DNA of 63,195 bases from Nocardia cyriacigeorgica (lineage in GTDB: Bacteria > Actinomycetota > Actinomycetes > Mycobacteriales > Mycobacteriaceae): NCBI RefSeq assembly GCF_029868385.1, contig NZ_JARWNX010000032.1, positions 1-63,195 on the forward strand, in the 5' to 3' direction. The notes below the pieces were generated by a model, which was not told the origin of the DNA, ran no database searches, and saw only the letters and a list, made by a program, of their open reading frames with translations. This document shows positions 39,718-48,391 of this stretch, piece by piece. Position 1 is the first letter of the stretch. The number at the start of each line of letters is the position of its first letter. Position numbers and translations under genes: made by a program.

Positions 39718-39750
39718 GCCGGTGGGCATTGCCAGCAGATGCCCACCGGC
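39718..39750 (-). terminator. Hairpin between convergent genes
   Basis: Perfect 12-bp stem (39718-39729 with 39739-39750), 9-nt loop, between the SRPBCC gene and the convergent methyltransferase; probably works in both directions. Confidence 0.65.
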
Positions 39751-39784
39751 AGGTACCGGCACCGTATCGGATCGGAGTGCGGCG

Positions 39785-40528
39785 CTATTTGGTGGCCACG
39801 ATGACGGTTCTGCTGTCCAGGTCTACCGGACGGCCATCGAAACCGCCCGTGAATGTCACCGCGCCGAATCCGGCTGCGCGGAGCGCTGTCTCGAGCTGTG
39901 GGCGGGAATACATGGTGAGCCGCCCCAGTCGCGACCATCCGGGCCGCGTCCAGCGGAGTTCGAGTTCTTGGGTGGTCCACTCGTATCGGGCGTAGCCGAC
40001 GAGATCGGATCGTCGCAGAATCCGCGAACTCACCGATTCGTTGCCCTTTCGCACCCGGTGCTCGAAACATTCGAGGGTATCGATGTCCATGACCAGCTTG
40101 CCTCCGGGCGCGAGGACCTCGGCCCAGGCCGCGAGGGCGGCAGAGTCTTCCTCGCGGGTGCCCAGCAGGCCGAAACTGGTCCACAGATTCAGAATCGCGT
40201 CGTAGGGACCGGCTGGTGGTGTGCGCATATCCGTCAGGACGAACGTAGAGTCCGGGTATTGACGGCGGGCATCATCGAGTTGGTCCGGTGAGTTGTCGAT
40301 GCCGACGACGCGATAGCCGCGCCGACCGAGCGGTCCGGCGTGACGGCCGAAACCGCACGGGACGTCGAGTATTCGCGCCCCGAGTGGCAATCGGAGCAGA
40401 GCGACGATCGCCTCGATCTCCCTGTCGGTGTCATCGTAGATGCCCAGCATGGAGAAGGTTTCGCGAAACCCTGCGTCGAAGAAGTCAGCTGCGCATTTTC
40501 CTCGCGCAGTGCGATCGAATGGGGTCAT
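39785..40528 (-). CDS. SAM-dependent methyltransferase
   Basis: 247-residue class I methyltransferase. Motif I is RILDVPCGFGRHAGPLG, then VVGIDNSPDQLDDARR and VLTDMRTPPAGPYDAILNLWTSFGLLG. The C-terminal end carries beta-strands. Substrate unknown. The start at 40528 is the ATG closest to the usual domain length; the frame runs on to 40609. Confidence 0.8.
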   Translation of the reverse strand: MTPFDRTARGKCAADFFDAGFRETFSMLGIYDDTDREIEAIVALLRLPLGARILDVPCGFGRHAGPLGRRGYRVVGIDNSPDQLDDARRQYPDSTFVLTDMRTPPAGPYDAILNLWTSFGLLGTREEDSAALAAWAEVLAPGGKLVMDIDTLECFEHRVRKGNESVSSRILRRSDLVGYARYEWTTQELELRWTRPGWSRLGRLTMYSRPQLETALRAAGFGAVTFTGGFDGRPVDLDSRTVIVATK

Positions 40529-40746
40529 CGCGACCGGCCGAAGTGGTCCGAGGCCGGGCTCGTCGGGTGCTCGACCGAGATCTTCATTGCTCGCTCCTCG
40601 AAGCCGCACGCGAACGGATCACTTCTCGTCGAAATCGGTATGAGGAGTGTGGCGTGGGACCGATCACCGGTCAAGGAGTCGGCCTTCCCATACGCGGGGG
40701 ATCCGTCGAGTGGAACTGCTTGCGACGCAATCGATGTGAATTCCGG

Positions 40747-40786
40747 TATGTCCCGCCGCCGGTCACCGATCCGGCGGCGGGACATA
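40747..40786 (-). terminator. Terminator hairpin after DUF6745-type module
   Basis: Perfect 16-bp stem (40747-40762 with 40771-40786), 8-nt loop, starting 4 nt downstream of the minus-strand stop at 40790. Confidence 0.75.
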
Positions 40787-40789
40787 CGC

Positions 40790-41194
40790 TCAGTCGGCTA
40801 CGTATCGGGCGCGGTGTTCGGAATGCTCACGTTGTCTGCGAATGACGTACCGGCCCGGGTGGCTTCCCGTCGCGCCGTGCTCGGGATGCATGAGGTAGGC
40901 GACGGCGTCGGCATCGAAGATGCCGAGCGCAAGACCGGTGGGATCGGCGACGTCGGTGGTCCAGCGGCAGGTACCCGGTTCGGCGACCAGGGCGTGCGGA
41001 TTGCCGCCGGCGGCGCCGCGGAGCACTTCGATGCCGTCCGGTGGGACGGGCCGCCACTGTGCGTCCGCGCGCGGCGTCACCGAATCCAGGAGATGGAGCG
41101 GGACGACGATCAGATCGCCCTGCGCGTACATCCCGCGAATGACCGGGATGCGGACGGACTGCTCGAGCTGGTCGAGGACAAAGGGTTCGGTCAT
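40790..41194 (-). CDS. Small protein of a QGD / HPEH / RQREH type, partner of DUF6745-like gene
   Basis: 134-residue protein. GMYAQGDLIVVPLHLLDSV near the start, EVLRGAAGGNPHALVAEPG in the middle and AYLMHPEHGATGSHPGRYVIRRQREHSEH at the end form a pattern I recall from small proteins lying next to leucine-rich or DUF6745-type genes in actinobacteria and cyanobacteria; the recall is from memory, not a search. The His/Gln/Arg-rich end suggests metal or nucleotide binding, unproven. ATG 41194 has GAGGTGATACCC upstream. It begins 11 nt after the stop of the gene before it. Confidence 0.65.
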   Translation of the reverse strand: MTEPFVLDQLEQSVRIPVIRGMYAQGDLIVVPLHLLDSVTPRADAQWRPVPPDGIEVLRGAAGGNPHALVAEPGTCRWTTDVADPTGLALGIFDADAVAYLMHPEHGATGSHPGRYVIRRQREHSEHRARYVAD

Positions 41195-41204
41195 GGGTAT
41201 CACC

Positions 41205-42266
41205 TCAGGTGCGATGGCAGAGTTGGGCGTATTGCGGGCCGGTGAGGCCGTAGGTCCAGGCCGCGGCGTCGACGGGGTCACTGAGATAGCCGGGGACGGT
41301 CAGGCCGTATCGGCGGCGGGTACCGTCGCGTTCGACCGAACCGTTCACCGCCACCAGGACCCGCTGGTTACGCGACAGGTCGTAGAGCATCAGTTCGAAT
41401 CCGTGATTCCCCGGATCGGGGGCGGTGGTGAGCAGCGCCATCCCGGATTCCTCTAGGTAGGCGGGCCAGCCGAGCCGCTCGATGGCGCAACGTCTCACCT
41501 CGATATTGGTTTCACGGTCGATGGCCTCGGCGGTGGGATCGGTGATCACCCACGACGGCACGCGGGTGCCGTGCCAGAAGTACAGCTCCCAGCCGTCGGC
41601 GTAGCGGACAGCCGGTCCGTCGGCACAGTGCAACCGCACTTGGCCGAGGTCGTCCACTTCTTCCGTTCGCAGCGTTTCGGGACGTTCCGAGACCACGCAC
41701 AGGTTCTTCTCCGGCCACCATGGTCCGCAGGTCGCGGCCACCGCGGCCCAGAGTTCCCATGCGCGTGCACGTTCGGGTGCGCGGTTGGGTGGAAAGTCGG
41801 CCCATACTGCACCCGATGCGCAGTGAGTGGTGGTTCGCGACATCGAACTCGGCGGCGGATCGGCGGCCGCGATGATGCGTCCGAGGGTGCTGTTCCAGAA
41901 GGTGCTCAGCGGCCCGGTCACATAATGTTCGAAGGGGGCGAGGGTGGCGGCCCAGTCGTCGTAGGCCTGCCGCGACATTCCGACCGTCACCCGCGTACGG
42001 CCGAGTATTCGCGAAAGATACTGCACTACAGGGTGTTCCGATACCGAAGCCGGTCGGATTTCGGTTTTCGCCCCCGGTTCACCGGTCGACCGAGCGATCA
42101 GCGGTGAAGTGACCCACCGGAAACGCGGTGGACCGAGTCCGGCGAGTTCGTAGATTTCGGAGATCGCCGCCTCGGCGGCCTTCCGATCGGCTGGTTCGGT
42201 GGACAGAATCCGGCCGAACCATTTCTTGCGGAGATGCGCAGCTTCCCGCTGCCCGAGACCACTCAC
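41205..42266 (-). CDS. DUF6745-type protein
   Basis: 353-residue protein. The C-terminal half has the conserved LHCADGPAVRYADGWELYFWHGTRVPSWVITDP segment characteristic of DUF6745, and a following region rich in Arg/Glu (IEVRRCAIERLGWPAYLEESG). The N-terminal half is helical and has no assigned domain. Function unknown. GTG 42266 is the predicted start, with no strong ribosome site. It is followed closely by the small QGD/HPEH-type gene, and the pair forms a two-gene unit ended by a terminator. Confidence 0.7.
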   Translation of the reverse strand: MSGLGQREAAHLRKKWFGRILSTEPADRKAAEAAISEIYELAGLGPPRFRWVTSPLIARSTGEPGAKTEIRPASVSEHPVVQYLSRILGRTRVTVGMSRQAYDDWAATLAPFEHYVTGPLSTFWNSTLGRIIAAADPPPSSMSRTTTHCASGAVWADFPPNRAPERARAWELWAAVAATCGPWWPEKNLCVVSERPETLRTEEVDDLGQVRLHCADGPAVRYADGWELYFWHGTRVPSWVITDPTAEAIDRETNIEVRRCAIERLGWPAYLEESGMALLTTAPDPGNHGFELMLYDLSRNQRVLVAVNGSVERDGTRRRYGLTVPGYLSDPVDAAAWTYGLTGPQYAQLCHRT

Positions 42267-42400
42267 CGGATGACGGTGGTGTCGTCCTTTCCAACGATCA
42301 TGCGATCAAGATTGACAGATCACTCGTGAATCAGCAAGCAAGCCTGTGAATACATGGGCCAGAAGCGTTGCCACCTTTGGCGAACTACAGATCAGCGGCG

Positions 42401-43021
42401 TCAGCGCGCGCGATCGTCGACATCTCGGTCGCCGTCGCGTTCGGCTGCCGCGAACAGGATCTCGGCAGCCGCGCGCGCCCTGCGTGCAGCCTCGGGGTCG
42501 TCGTGCATCGCAGCGGTGACCATCGCGCCGTTGGCGAGAATCAGCAACTGGTCGGCAAGAGACTCTGGCACTGGACACTCGGCGAGGAGTTCGGCCAGAT
42601 ACTCCCGCACCGCACGCTTGTGCTGCCTGGCGATCCGACCGACATCGTCGGAGGTGCCGCCCAGCTCGCCCACCGTGTTGATGAAAAGGCAGCCACGGAA
42701 GCCGGGCTCGGAGAACCAGTCGAACAGAAAGTCGAACACGGCCAGTACCCGGTCTCGCGGAGTCTGTGCGCGCGCGTCGACGAAATCCACGATCGCCGTC
42801 CGCACTTCACGGTCGCGACGCGTCAGCACGGCACACACGATGTCGGCCTTCGAAGGAAAGAGCCGGTACAGCCGCTTCAGCGGAATATTCGCCGCGTCCC
42901 GGATGGCGTCCATCCCCACCGCCTGCACCCCGCGATCGTTGAACAGGCGATCAGCCGCGGTGAGCACTCGTAGCGCGTCGGATTCGGTCGGCACAGCGGA
43001 CTCCCTTGCGTCGAGAACCAT
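42401..43021 (-). CDS. TetR-family regulator of the DsrE/flavin pair
   Basis: 206-residue repressor. The helix-turn-helix is ADRLFNDRGVQAVGMDAIRDAANIPLKRLYRLFPSKADIVCAVL (about 23-66). The start ATG 43021 lies beside a half-site (43019-43029), and a perfect 20-bp palindrome at 43047-43066 lies between it and the divergent dsrE-like gene, so it probably represses both. Confidence 0.88.
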   Translation of the reverse strand: MVLDARESAVPTESDALRVLTAADRLFNDRGVQAVGMDAIRDAANIPLKRLYRLFPSKADIVCAVLTRRDREVRTAIVDFVDARAQTPRDRVLAVFDFLFDWFSEPGFRGCLFINTVGELGGTSDDVGRIARQHKRAVREYLAELLAECPVPESLADQLLILANGAMVTAAMHDDPEAARRARAAAEILFAAAERDGDRDVDDRAR

Positions 43022-43046
43022 CGTTCTCCTATGCTACTCGAGACCG

Positions 43047-43066
43047 GTGAGAACGATCGTTCTCAC
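43047..43066. promoter_or_regulatory. Perfect 20-bp TetR operator GTGAGAACGATCGTTCTCAC
   Basis: Perfect palindrome between divergent genes. A second half, ATCGTTCTCC, lies at 43020-43029 overlapping the TetR start codon region. Confidence 0.8.
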
Positions 43067-43097
43067 GGCTCACTCGATCGCACATAGGAGAAACGAA

Positions 43098-43487
43098 ATG
43101 ACTCGAGAAGCTGCGACCAAGACCGCCGTGCTCGTGCTGAGCGACCCCAACGGTGGTGACGAAGCACTCGGCCGCGTCTTCAATGCACTCGCGGCGGCCT
43201 ACGACTTCGATCAGGCCGGCGACGAAGTCCGGGTACAGTTCCACGGCGCGGGTACCCGCTGGCCTGAACTGCTGAGTTCGCCGGAGCACCCCGCCTACGA
43301 CGTCTACCAGGCGGTCCGCCACACCGTCGCTGGCGCATCGTGTGGATGCTCCGATGTGTTCGGCAGCAGCGAAAGCATCCAGGCCAGCGGCATCGACCTG
43401 ATCAAGGACAACCCGCTGCCTGGCACCTCCGGCCTGGCAAGCCTGCGCACCCTCGTCGACGACGGCTACGCCATCCTGTCCTTCTGA
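43098..43487 (+). CDS. DsrE-family sulfur-relay-type protein
   Basis: 129-residue DsrE/DsrF-like protein: AVLVLSDPNGGDEALGRVFNALAAAYDF at the start and a C-terminal TVAGASCGCSDVFGSS with a conserved Cys pair. These proteins carry or transfer sulfur or reduce thiols. AGGAG precedes ATG 43098. It is controlled by the divergent TetR, and the flavin-type protein starts 3 nt after its stop. Confidence 0.82.
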   Translation: MTREAATKTAVLVLSDPNGGDEALGRVFNALAAAYDFDQAGDEVRVQFHGAGTRWPELLSSPEHPAYDVYQAVRHTVAGASCGCSDVFGSSESIQASGIDLIKDNPLPGTSGLASLRTLVDDGYAILSF

Positions 43488-43489
43488 TC

Positions 43490-44107
43490 GTGGAGCACTA
43501 CTTCGCCCTGACGTTCGGACCTGACGAGCAGACCCACCAGCGTCGTCAGGGCTCGCACGGCCGCTACGAACACATGCTCGACGCCGCATCCGCGCCCGAC
43601 GGCATAGGCGAGGCCGAGGCCGAGTTCCTGGCGCTCCGTGACAGCTTCTACCTCGCCTCCACCGGCCGCAACGGCTGGCCGTATGTCCAGCACCGCGGCG
43701 GTCCAGCAGGTTTCGTCAAGGTACTCGGCCCGACCCGATTGGCGTGGGCCGAGCGACCAGGCAACCGGCAGTACATCACCGCCGGCCACCTGGATCATGA
43801 CGACCGGATTGCGATGATCGCCATGGACTACCCGAACCGTAAGCGGCTCAAGCTCCTCGGGCACGCGCGGTTCGATCCCGACCCCAGAGCCGAAGTCCTC
43901 GAACAACTGGGAGTGGACGGCAAACTCGAAGGACTCATGACGGTCGAAGTCAGTGCGTTCGACTGGAACTGCCCGAAACTGATCACGCCGCGGTTCACCG
44001 CGGACGAAGTACGGGCACTCACCGATCCCCTGCGACAACGTATTCGGCAATTGGAGGCCGAACTCGCCGCAGCGCGTACCGGTGCCGCAGTCGAAGTAAC
44101 CGGATAG
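43490..44107 (+). CDS. Pyridoxamine 5'-phosphate oxidase-type flavin-binding protein
   Basis: 205-residue PNPOx-like split-barrel protein: LRDSFYLASTGRNGWPYVQHRGGPAGFVKVLGPTRLAWAERPGNRQYITAGHL and DYPNRKRLKLLGHARF. These bind FMN or F420 and reduce small substrates. The start is GTG 43490, 3 nt after the DsrE stop, with no clear ribosome site, so translational coupling is likely. Confidence 0.8.
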   Translation: MEHYFALTFGPDEQTHQRRQGSHGRYEHMLDAASAPDGIGEAEAEFLALRDSFYLASTGRNGWPYVQHRGGPAGFVKVLGPTRLAWAERPGNRQYITAGHLDHDDRIAMIAMDYPNRKRLKLLGHARFDPDPRAEVLEQLGVDGKLEGLMTVEVSAFDWNCPKLITPRFTADEVRALTDPLRQRIRQLEAELAAARTGAAVEVTG

Positions 44108-44532
44108 TCGGGCACCACGACGTCGCTGTCGGTCAGGCGACTCCTCTTCCTACTCGACGCGACACTCGCCCGCATCGAAGCCGTCAGCATCGATGCGGGC
44201 GCGTCGTCGATATCGCAGCCGCGGCAAGCGTGCACTCAACCTCCACCTTCTGCCGTGGGAAACTTCGCCCTGGCTGCTGATGGATGCGTTGCCGTCGTGC
44301 ACGGATGCCCGATCCCGTGGCATCGGTTACATACGCTTGTCAGGCGACCTGCTCATGGCCGGTCTCACCCCGCGCTGACCGGCTCCCCGCGAGAACACGC
44401 CGGGCATTTCGGAAACTCTCAGGTTCACCGACAATGATGTGGGTTTGCCGATGACGCCGGATATCCACGTCCGGCTCTACCATCAGGGCAGCAGGCAACG
44501 CGAAAGCGAGCGAAAGGCGTGGTGAACGCACG
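44108..44532. other. 425-nt gene-free stretch with one hairpin
   Basis: No convincing coding frame. It contains a perfect 12-bp hairpin CGCCCGCATCGA / TCGATGCGGGCG (44167-44178 with 44190-44201), probably the terminator of the DsrE/PNPOx pair. The remaining part is the leader of the DsbA-like gene. Confidence 0.7.
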
Positions 44533-45324
44533 GTGAGCAATAAACCGGGTCGGAAGAATCCGCTGGCGGCGGCCGAGCGCGCCGACCGCAACCGCAAGAT
44601 CGCCATCCAGGTGGGGATCGCCGCGGTGCTCGTCGGCCTGGTCGCCGCGATCGGTATCGGGATCGCCATGCGCGGCTCCGACGAAGACCTCGGGCCGATC
44701 CCCGGCGTGATCGCGGGCAGTCCGGCCGCCACCAGTCCGGGCGCCGCCCCCGTGGAAGCTCAGGACCCGCAGGAGTCCACCGGCGCCATCCGCATCGGCA
44801 ACCCGGACGCGAAGGTCACCGTGCGTGTGGTCGCCGACCTGCAATGCCCGATCTGCAAGCTCTTCGAGGAAGCCAACGGCCAGGTGCTCGCCGACGGCGT
44901 CGCCGACGGCACCGTCAATGTCGAATACAACATCGCCGCGTTCCTCGACCAGATGTCGAGCACCGAGTTCTCCTCCCGCGGCGCCAACGCCGCCTACTGC
45001 GTCACCGATACCGGCGTCGACAAGTTCCAGGCCTGGTTGCAGGCCGTCTTCGCCCAGCAGCCGCCGGAGGGCGGCGCGGGCCTGCCGGATGAGACATTGA
45101 TCCAGATCGCGCAGTCGGTCGGGTACACCGATCCCGGGATCGCGCAGTGCGTCACCGACCGCAAATACGACAAGTTCGTGACGGCCAAGTCGAAGCAGCT
45201 GCTCGACGAGGGCATCAAGGGCACGCCGACCGTGTTCGTCAACGGTCAGCAGGTCCAGGCCCGTGAGGCGTTGTTCACGCCGGGTGGGCTGGCGCCGGTG
45301 ATCGCGGAGGCCGCGGGCCAGTGA
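44533..45324 (+). CDS. DsbA-like thiol-disulfide oxidoreductase, membrane anchored (Rv2969c-like)
   Basis: 263-residue protein that introduces disulfides into exported proteins. A hydrophobic helix (about 24-46) anchors it; the thioredoxin-fold domain carries CPIC (C105, C108) in ADLQCPICKLFEEANG and the cis-Pro loop GTPTVFVNGQ. GTG 44533 is the predicted start. It overlaps the VKOR gene by 4 nt (GTGA), an arrangement matching Rv2969c-Rv2968c, where VKOR reoxidises it. Confidence 0.92.
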   Translation: MSNKPGRKNPLAAAERADRNRKIAIQVGIAAVLVGLVAAIGIGIAMRGSDEDLGPIPGVIAGSPAATSPGAAPVEAQDPQESTGAIRIGNPDAKVTVRVVADLQCPICKLFEEANGQVLADGVADGTVNVEYNIAAFLDQMSSTEFSSRGANAAYCVTDTGVDKFQAWLQAVFAQQPPEGGAGLPDETLIQIAQSVGYTDPGIAQCVTDRKYDKFVTAKSKQLLDEGIKGTPTVFVNGQQVQAREALFTPGGLAPVIAEAAGQ

Positions 45325-45887
45325 TCGCGGCTGCCCCCAGATCTGCCTGGGTTCTCCTGATCGGCGGTCTGGCCGGTTGGATCGCATCGTTCGTCTTGAC
45401 CGTCGAACGGTTCAAACTGTTCGTCGACCCCGCCTATCAGCCTTCGTGCAGCCTCAACCCGATCCTGTCCTGCGGTTCGGTGATGACCACCGATCAGGCC
45501 GCGCTGTTCGGATTCCCCAATCCGATCATCGGCGTCGCGAGTTTCGCGGTGGTCGTCACCCTGGCCGTGCTCGCGGTGGCCGGGGTGGCGCTGCCGCGCT
45601 GGATCTGGGTGGGGCTGTGGCTCGGCACCATCGCGGGCACCGTGTTCATCTGCTGGCTGATATTCCAGAGCCTCTACCGGATCGGCGCGCTGTGCCCCTA
45701 CTGCATGGTCGTATGGGCCATCATCACCCCGCTGCTCGCCGTGCTCACCCAGACGCTCTGGGGCGGTTCACGCGGGCCGATGCGGGTGGTTGCGGAATGG
45801 CGGTGGACCTTCGTCGCACTGTTCTACGCGGTGGTGCTGGTGCTGATCTTCCTGCGGTTCCAGGACTACTGGCTGTCGCTGGTCTGA
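45321..45887 (+). CDS. Vitamin K epoxide reductase homologue (VKOR)
   Basis: 188-residue four-to-five helix membrane protein that passes electrons from DsbA-like proteins to quinone. Redox cysteines: C43 and C51 in the PSCSLNPILSCG loop, and C125-P-Y-C128. The 4-nt overlap with the dsbA-like gene supports co-translation and a joint pathway. Confidence 0.92.
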   Translation: MIAAAPRSAWVLLIGGLAGWIASFVLTVERFKLFVDPAYQPSCSLNPILSCGSVMTTDQAALFGFPNPIIGVASFAVVVTLAVLAVAGVALPRWIWVGLWLGTIAGTVFICWLIFQSLYRIGALCPYCMVVWAIITPLLAVLTQTLWGGSRGPMRVVAEWRWTFVALFYAVVLVLIFLRFQDYWLSLV

Positions 45888-45905
45888 GCCGGACCGCCGA
45901 CGGGT

Positions 45906-47057
45906 TCAGTTCGGTGTCCCCGTGCCGAGGACGACGCGGACGGTCCGCTCACCACCCGGCCCGGTGACGCCCAACCGCACCACATCCTGCGGTTTGCGCT
46001 GGTTGATCGCGGCGCGCAGGGCACGGGCGGTGGTGATGGCGCGGCCATCGATCGAGGTGATGATCTCGCCGTCGGCCAGCCCGGCATCATGTGCGGGCAG
46101 ACCGTAGAGTGCCACGTCCACCCGTGCACCACTGGGCCGGGCATCGGAGATCAGTACGCCGAGTGTGGCGGTCGGGCCGATGTGCACGGTCTCGGTGGGT
46201 GTGCCCGAACGGATCTGGCGGACCACCCGCATGGCGGTGTCGATCGGCACCGCATAGCCGATCGGCGGACGTTGCGCCTGCATACCGGGGTCCTCGTCGT
46301 CTTCGTGGTCGCCGGAGGCCGCCGCGATGACGCCGACCACCGAGCCCGCGTGATCGGCCAGCGCACCGCCGGATTGGCCCGAACTCACCGCCGCGGTGAT
46401 CTCGACCATCCCGGTGAGCGCCTTACGGGACAGATCCGCGGAATTCAACGCCAGGATGGTGCTGTCGAGATCGGAGATGCGCCCGGCCACCGCGGTCGGT
46501 GCGCCGGTACCGCCCGCATTGCCGATGGCGAGCACCTCATCACGTAACCGCAGCCCCGACGAACTGCCGATCCTGGCCGTGCTCAGGCCGGTCGCGCCGA
46601 CCAGACCGAGCAGCGCGATATCGGTGCTCGAGTCGTAGCCGAGCACCTCCGCCTCGTAGACCAGGCCGTCGGCGACCCTGGTGACCTTCACCGACTCCGC
46701 GCCTTTGACCACATGGTGGCTGGTGAGCACCTGACCGTCGGCGGTCAGCACGATGCCCGATCCGGCGGCGCCGACACCGAACGGTTTGGTCGAGGCGTTG
46801 ATGTTCACCAGCACCGGTTCCATCCCGGCCGCGACGAGCACCGGGTCCAGCGGCGGACGCGGCGCCACCACCGCGGGCGCGGCGGCGGGCACCCGTTCCA
46901 GCATCGGCCAGCCCGGCAGCTCGCCGCGATACCCGAGGAAGGCCGCGACGGCCAGGATCGCCGCGACGATCGCCGCACTGACCCGGCCCGCACGACCCCG
47001 CCCGCCGGGACGCTCATCCCGCCGATAGTCGCGCGAATCCTGCCAGTCGCCGTCCAT
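45906..47057 (-). CDS. HtrA-like trypsin-fold serine protease with PDZ domain
   Basis: 383-residue membrane-anchored protease facing outside the cytoplasm. An N-terminal helix (about 25-45, AAIVAAILAVAAFLGYRG) is followed by a Pro/Ala linker. The catalytic His is in LTSHHVV, Asp in SSTDIALLG and Ser in SSGQSGGALAD. A C-terminal PDZ-like domain (about 290-380) has GLPAHDAGLADGEIITSIDGRAI. Substrates unknown. It is convergent with the VKOR gene. Confidence 0.9.
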   Translation of the reverse strand: MDGDWQDSRDYRRDERPGGRGRAGRVSAAIVAAILAVAAFLGYRGELPGWPMLERVPAAAPAVVAPRPPLDPVLVAAGMEPVLVNINASTKPFGVGAAGSGIVLTADGQVLTSHHVVKGAESVKVTRVADGLVYEAEVLGYDSSTDIALLGLVGATGLSTARIGSSSGLRLRDEVLAIGNAGGTGAPTAVAGRISDLDSTILALNSADLSRKALTGMVEITAAVSSGQSGGALADHAGSVVGVIAAASGDHEDDEDPGMQAQRPPIGYAVPIDTAMRVVRQIRSGTPTETVHIGPTATLGVLISDARPSGARVDVALYGLPAHDAGLADGEIITSIDGRAITTARALRAAINQRKPQDVVRLGVTGPGGERTVRVVLGTGTPN

Positions 47058-47168
47058 GCGCCTCCCGCTTCACCCGCAGCCGATCACTCCATTGTCGCCC
47101 GAGCACGTCCGTCCAGACCCATCAATTCCTGGTGACGGCGGTGAACTGCGGAAATGATCGACCGCGGA

Positions 47169-48347
47169 TCAGCCGGGCCGGCCGCGCCGCAACCGGATCA
47201 GCCGATGGTGCGGCCGTTCGGGTTTGGGCAGCGGTGGTGGGGCGTCCCCGGTGGGAACCTCCACGTCGTAGCGCCGGATATAGGCGCCGGCGAAGGCCTG
47301 CAAGGTGGCGGTGACCGGTATCGCCAGCAGTGCGCCGGTCGGCCCGAGGATGGCGGCACCGGCGAGGACCGCGCCGAAGGCGACGGCGGGATGCATATCG
47401 AGGGTGGTCGCGGTGATCCTCGGTTGCAGCACATAGTTCTCGAACTGCTGGTAGAGGATGATGAAGCCGAGCACCCACAGGCCGTCGGGCGGATTGTTGA
47501 CCGCGGCGACCACCACCGGCAGCGCACCGGCCAGATAGGTGCCGACGGTCGGGATGAACTGCGAGACCACCCCGACCCACAGCGCCAGCGCAAACGCCGA
47601 CGGTACGTCGAACACCCGAAGCATGATGTAGTGCGCCAGCGTCGATACCAGCGCGAGCAGCCCGCGCGAATAGATGTAGCCGCCGGTCTTCTCCACCGCG
47701 ATATCCCAGGCCCGCAGCACATGACGCTGTTTGCTCGGCGGCAGCAGTGAGCAGACCGCATTGCGGAAACGGGGGCCGTCGGCGGCGAAGTAGTAGGTGA
47801 ACAGCAGCACGCCGAGGGCTTGGAACAGCGCCGCCACCGCGGTCGTTCCGATGCCCCAGACATTGCCGGCCAATCCCACCGCGTAACCCTCGAGGCTGGA
47901 ACTCCACTCGGTGGCGTAGGACTCGATATCGTCGCCGGACATCTCGGTCTTGAAGGTCCTGTTGATCAGGTCGACCGCCTCGTCCGCATAGTGCGGGGCG
48001 TTCTCGGCCAGCGTGGTGACCTGTTCGACCAGCAGCGATCCCAGCGTCCACACGAACGCGACCACCACGAGCAGCAGCGTCAGGAACACGACGCCGGTGG
48101 CCGGGCCGCGCCGCCAGCCATGCCTGGCCAGCCAGTTCACCGACGGCTCGATGGCGAAGGCGAGGAACAGCGACACCATCAGCACCGTCAGCAATCCCTG
48201 CAACTGCTGTAGCAGCCAGAACGCCGCGACGAACCCGGCCACCGTCGCCGCCGCGAGCAGGAACGCACGCAACAGCCACGGTGGTGGATTCATCGAGCCC
48301 GCGGAATCGGCCCTGTCCCCTTGTGTTCGGTCTTCCTCGGCAGCCAC
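47169..48347 (-). CDS. AI-2E family transporter (PerM-like)
   Basis: 392-residue protein with about eight membrane helices and a conserved C-terminal VGVVSQFIPTVGTYLAGALPVVVAAVNNPPDGLWVLGFIILYQQFENYVLQPRI, the AI-2E/PerM signature. Function in actinobacteria is not settled; it may export small molecules. The start is GTG 48347; 48293 is an alternative. Confidence 0.87.
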   Translation of the reverse strand: MAAEEDRTQGDRADSAGSMNPPPWLLRAFLLAAATVAGFVAAFWLLQQLQGLLTVLMVSLFLAFAIEPSVNWLARHGWRRGPATGVVFLTLLLVVVAFVWTLGSLLVEQVTTLAENAPHYADEAVDLINRTFKTEMSGDDIESYATEWSSSLEGYAVGLAGNVWGIGTTAVAALFQALGVLLFTYYFAADGPRFRNAVCSLLPPSKQRHVLRAWDIAVEKTGGYIYSRGLLALVSTLAHYIMLRVFDVPSAFALALWVGVVSQFIPTVGTYLAGALPVVVAAVNNPPDGLWVLGFIILYQQFENYVLQPRITATTLDMHPAVAFGAVLAGAAILGPTGALLAIPVTATLQAFAGAYIRRYDVEVPTGDAPPPLPKPERPHHRLIRLRRGRPG

Positions 48348-48391
48348 CCCGCCAAATTACCCACGTGCCAGCGGTGGCACTCTTCGACGCG

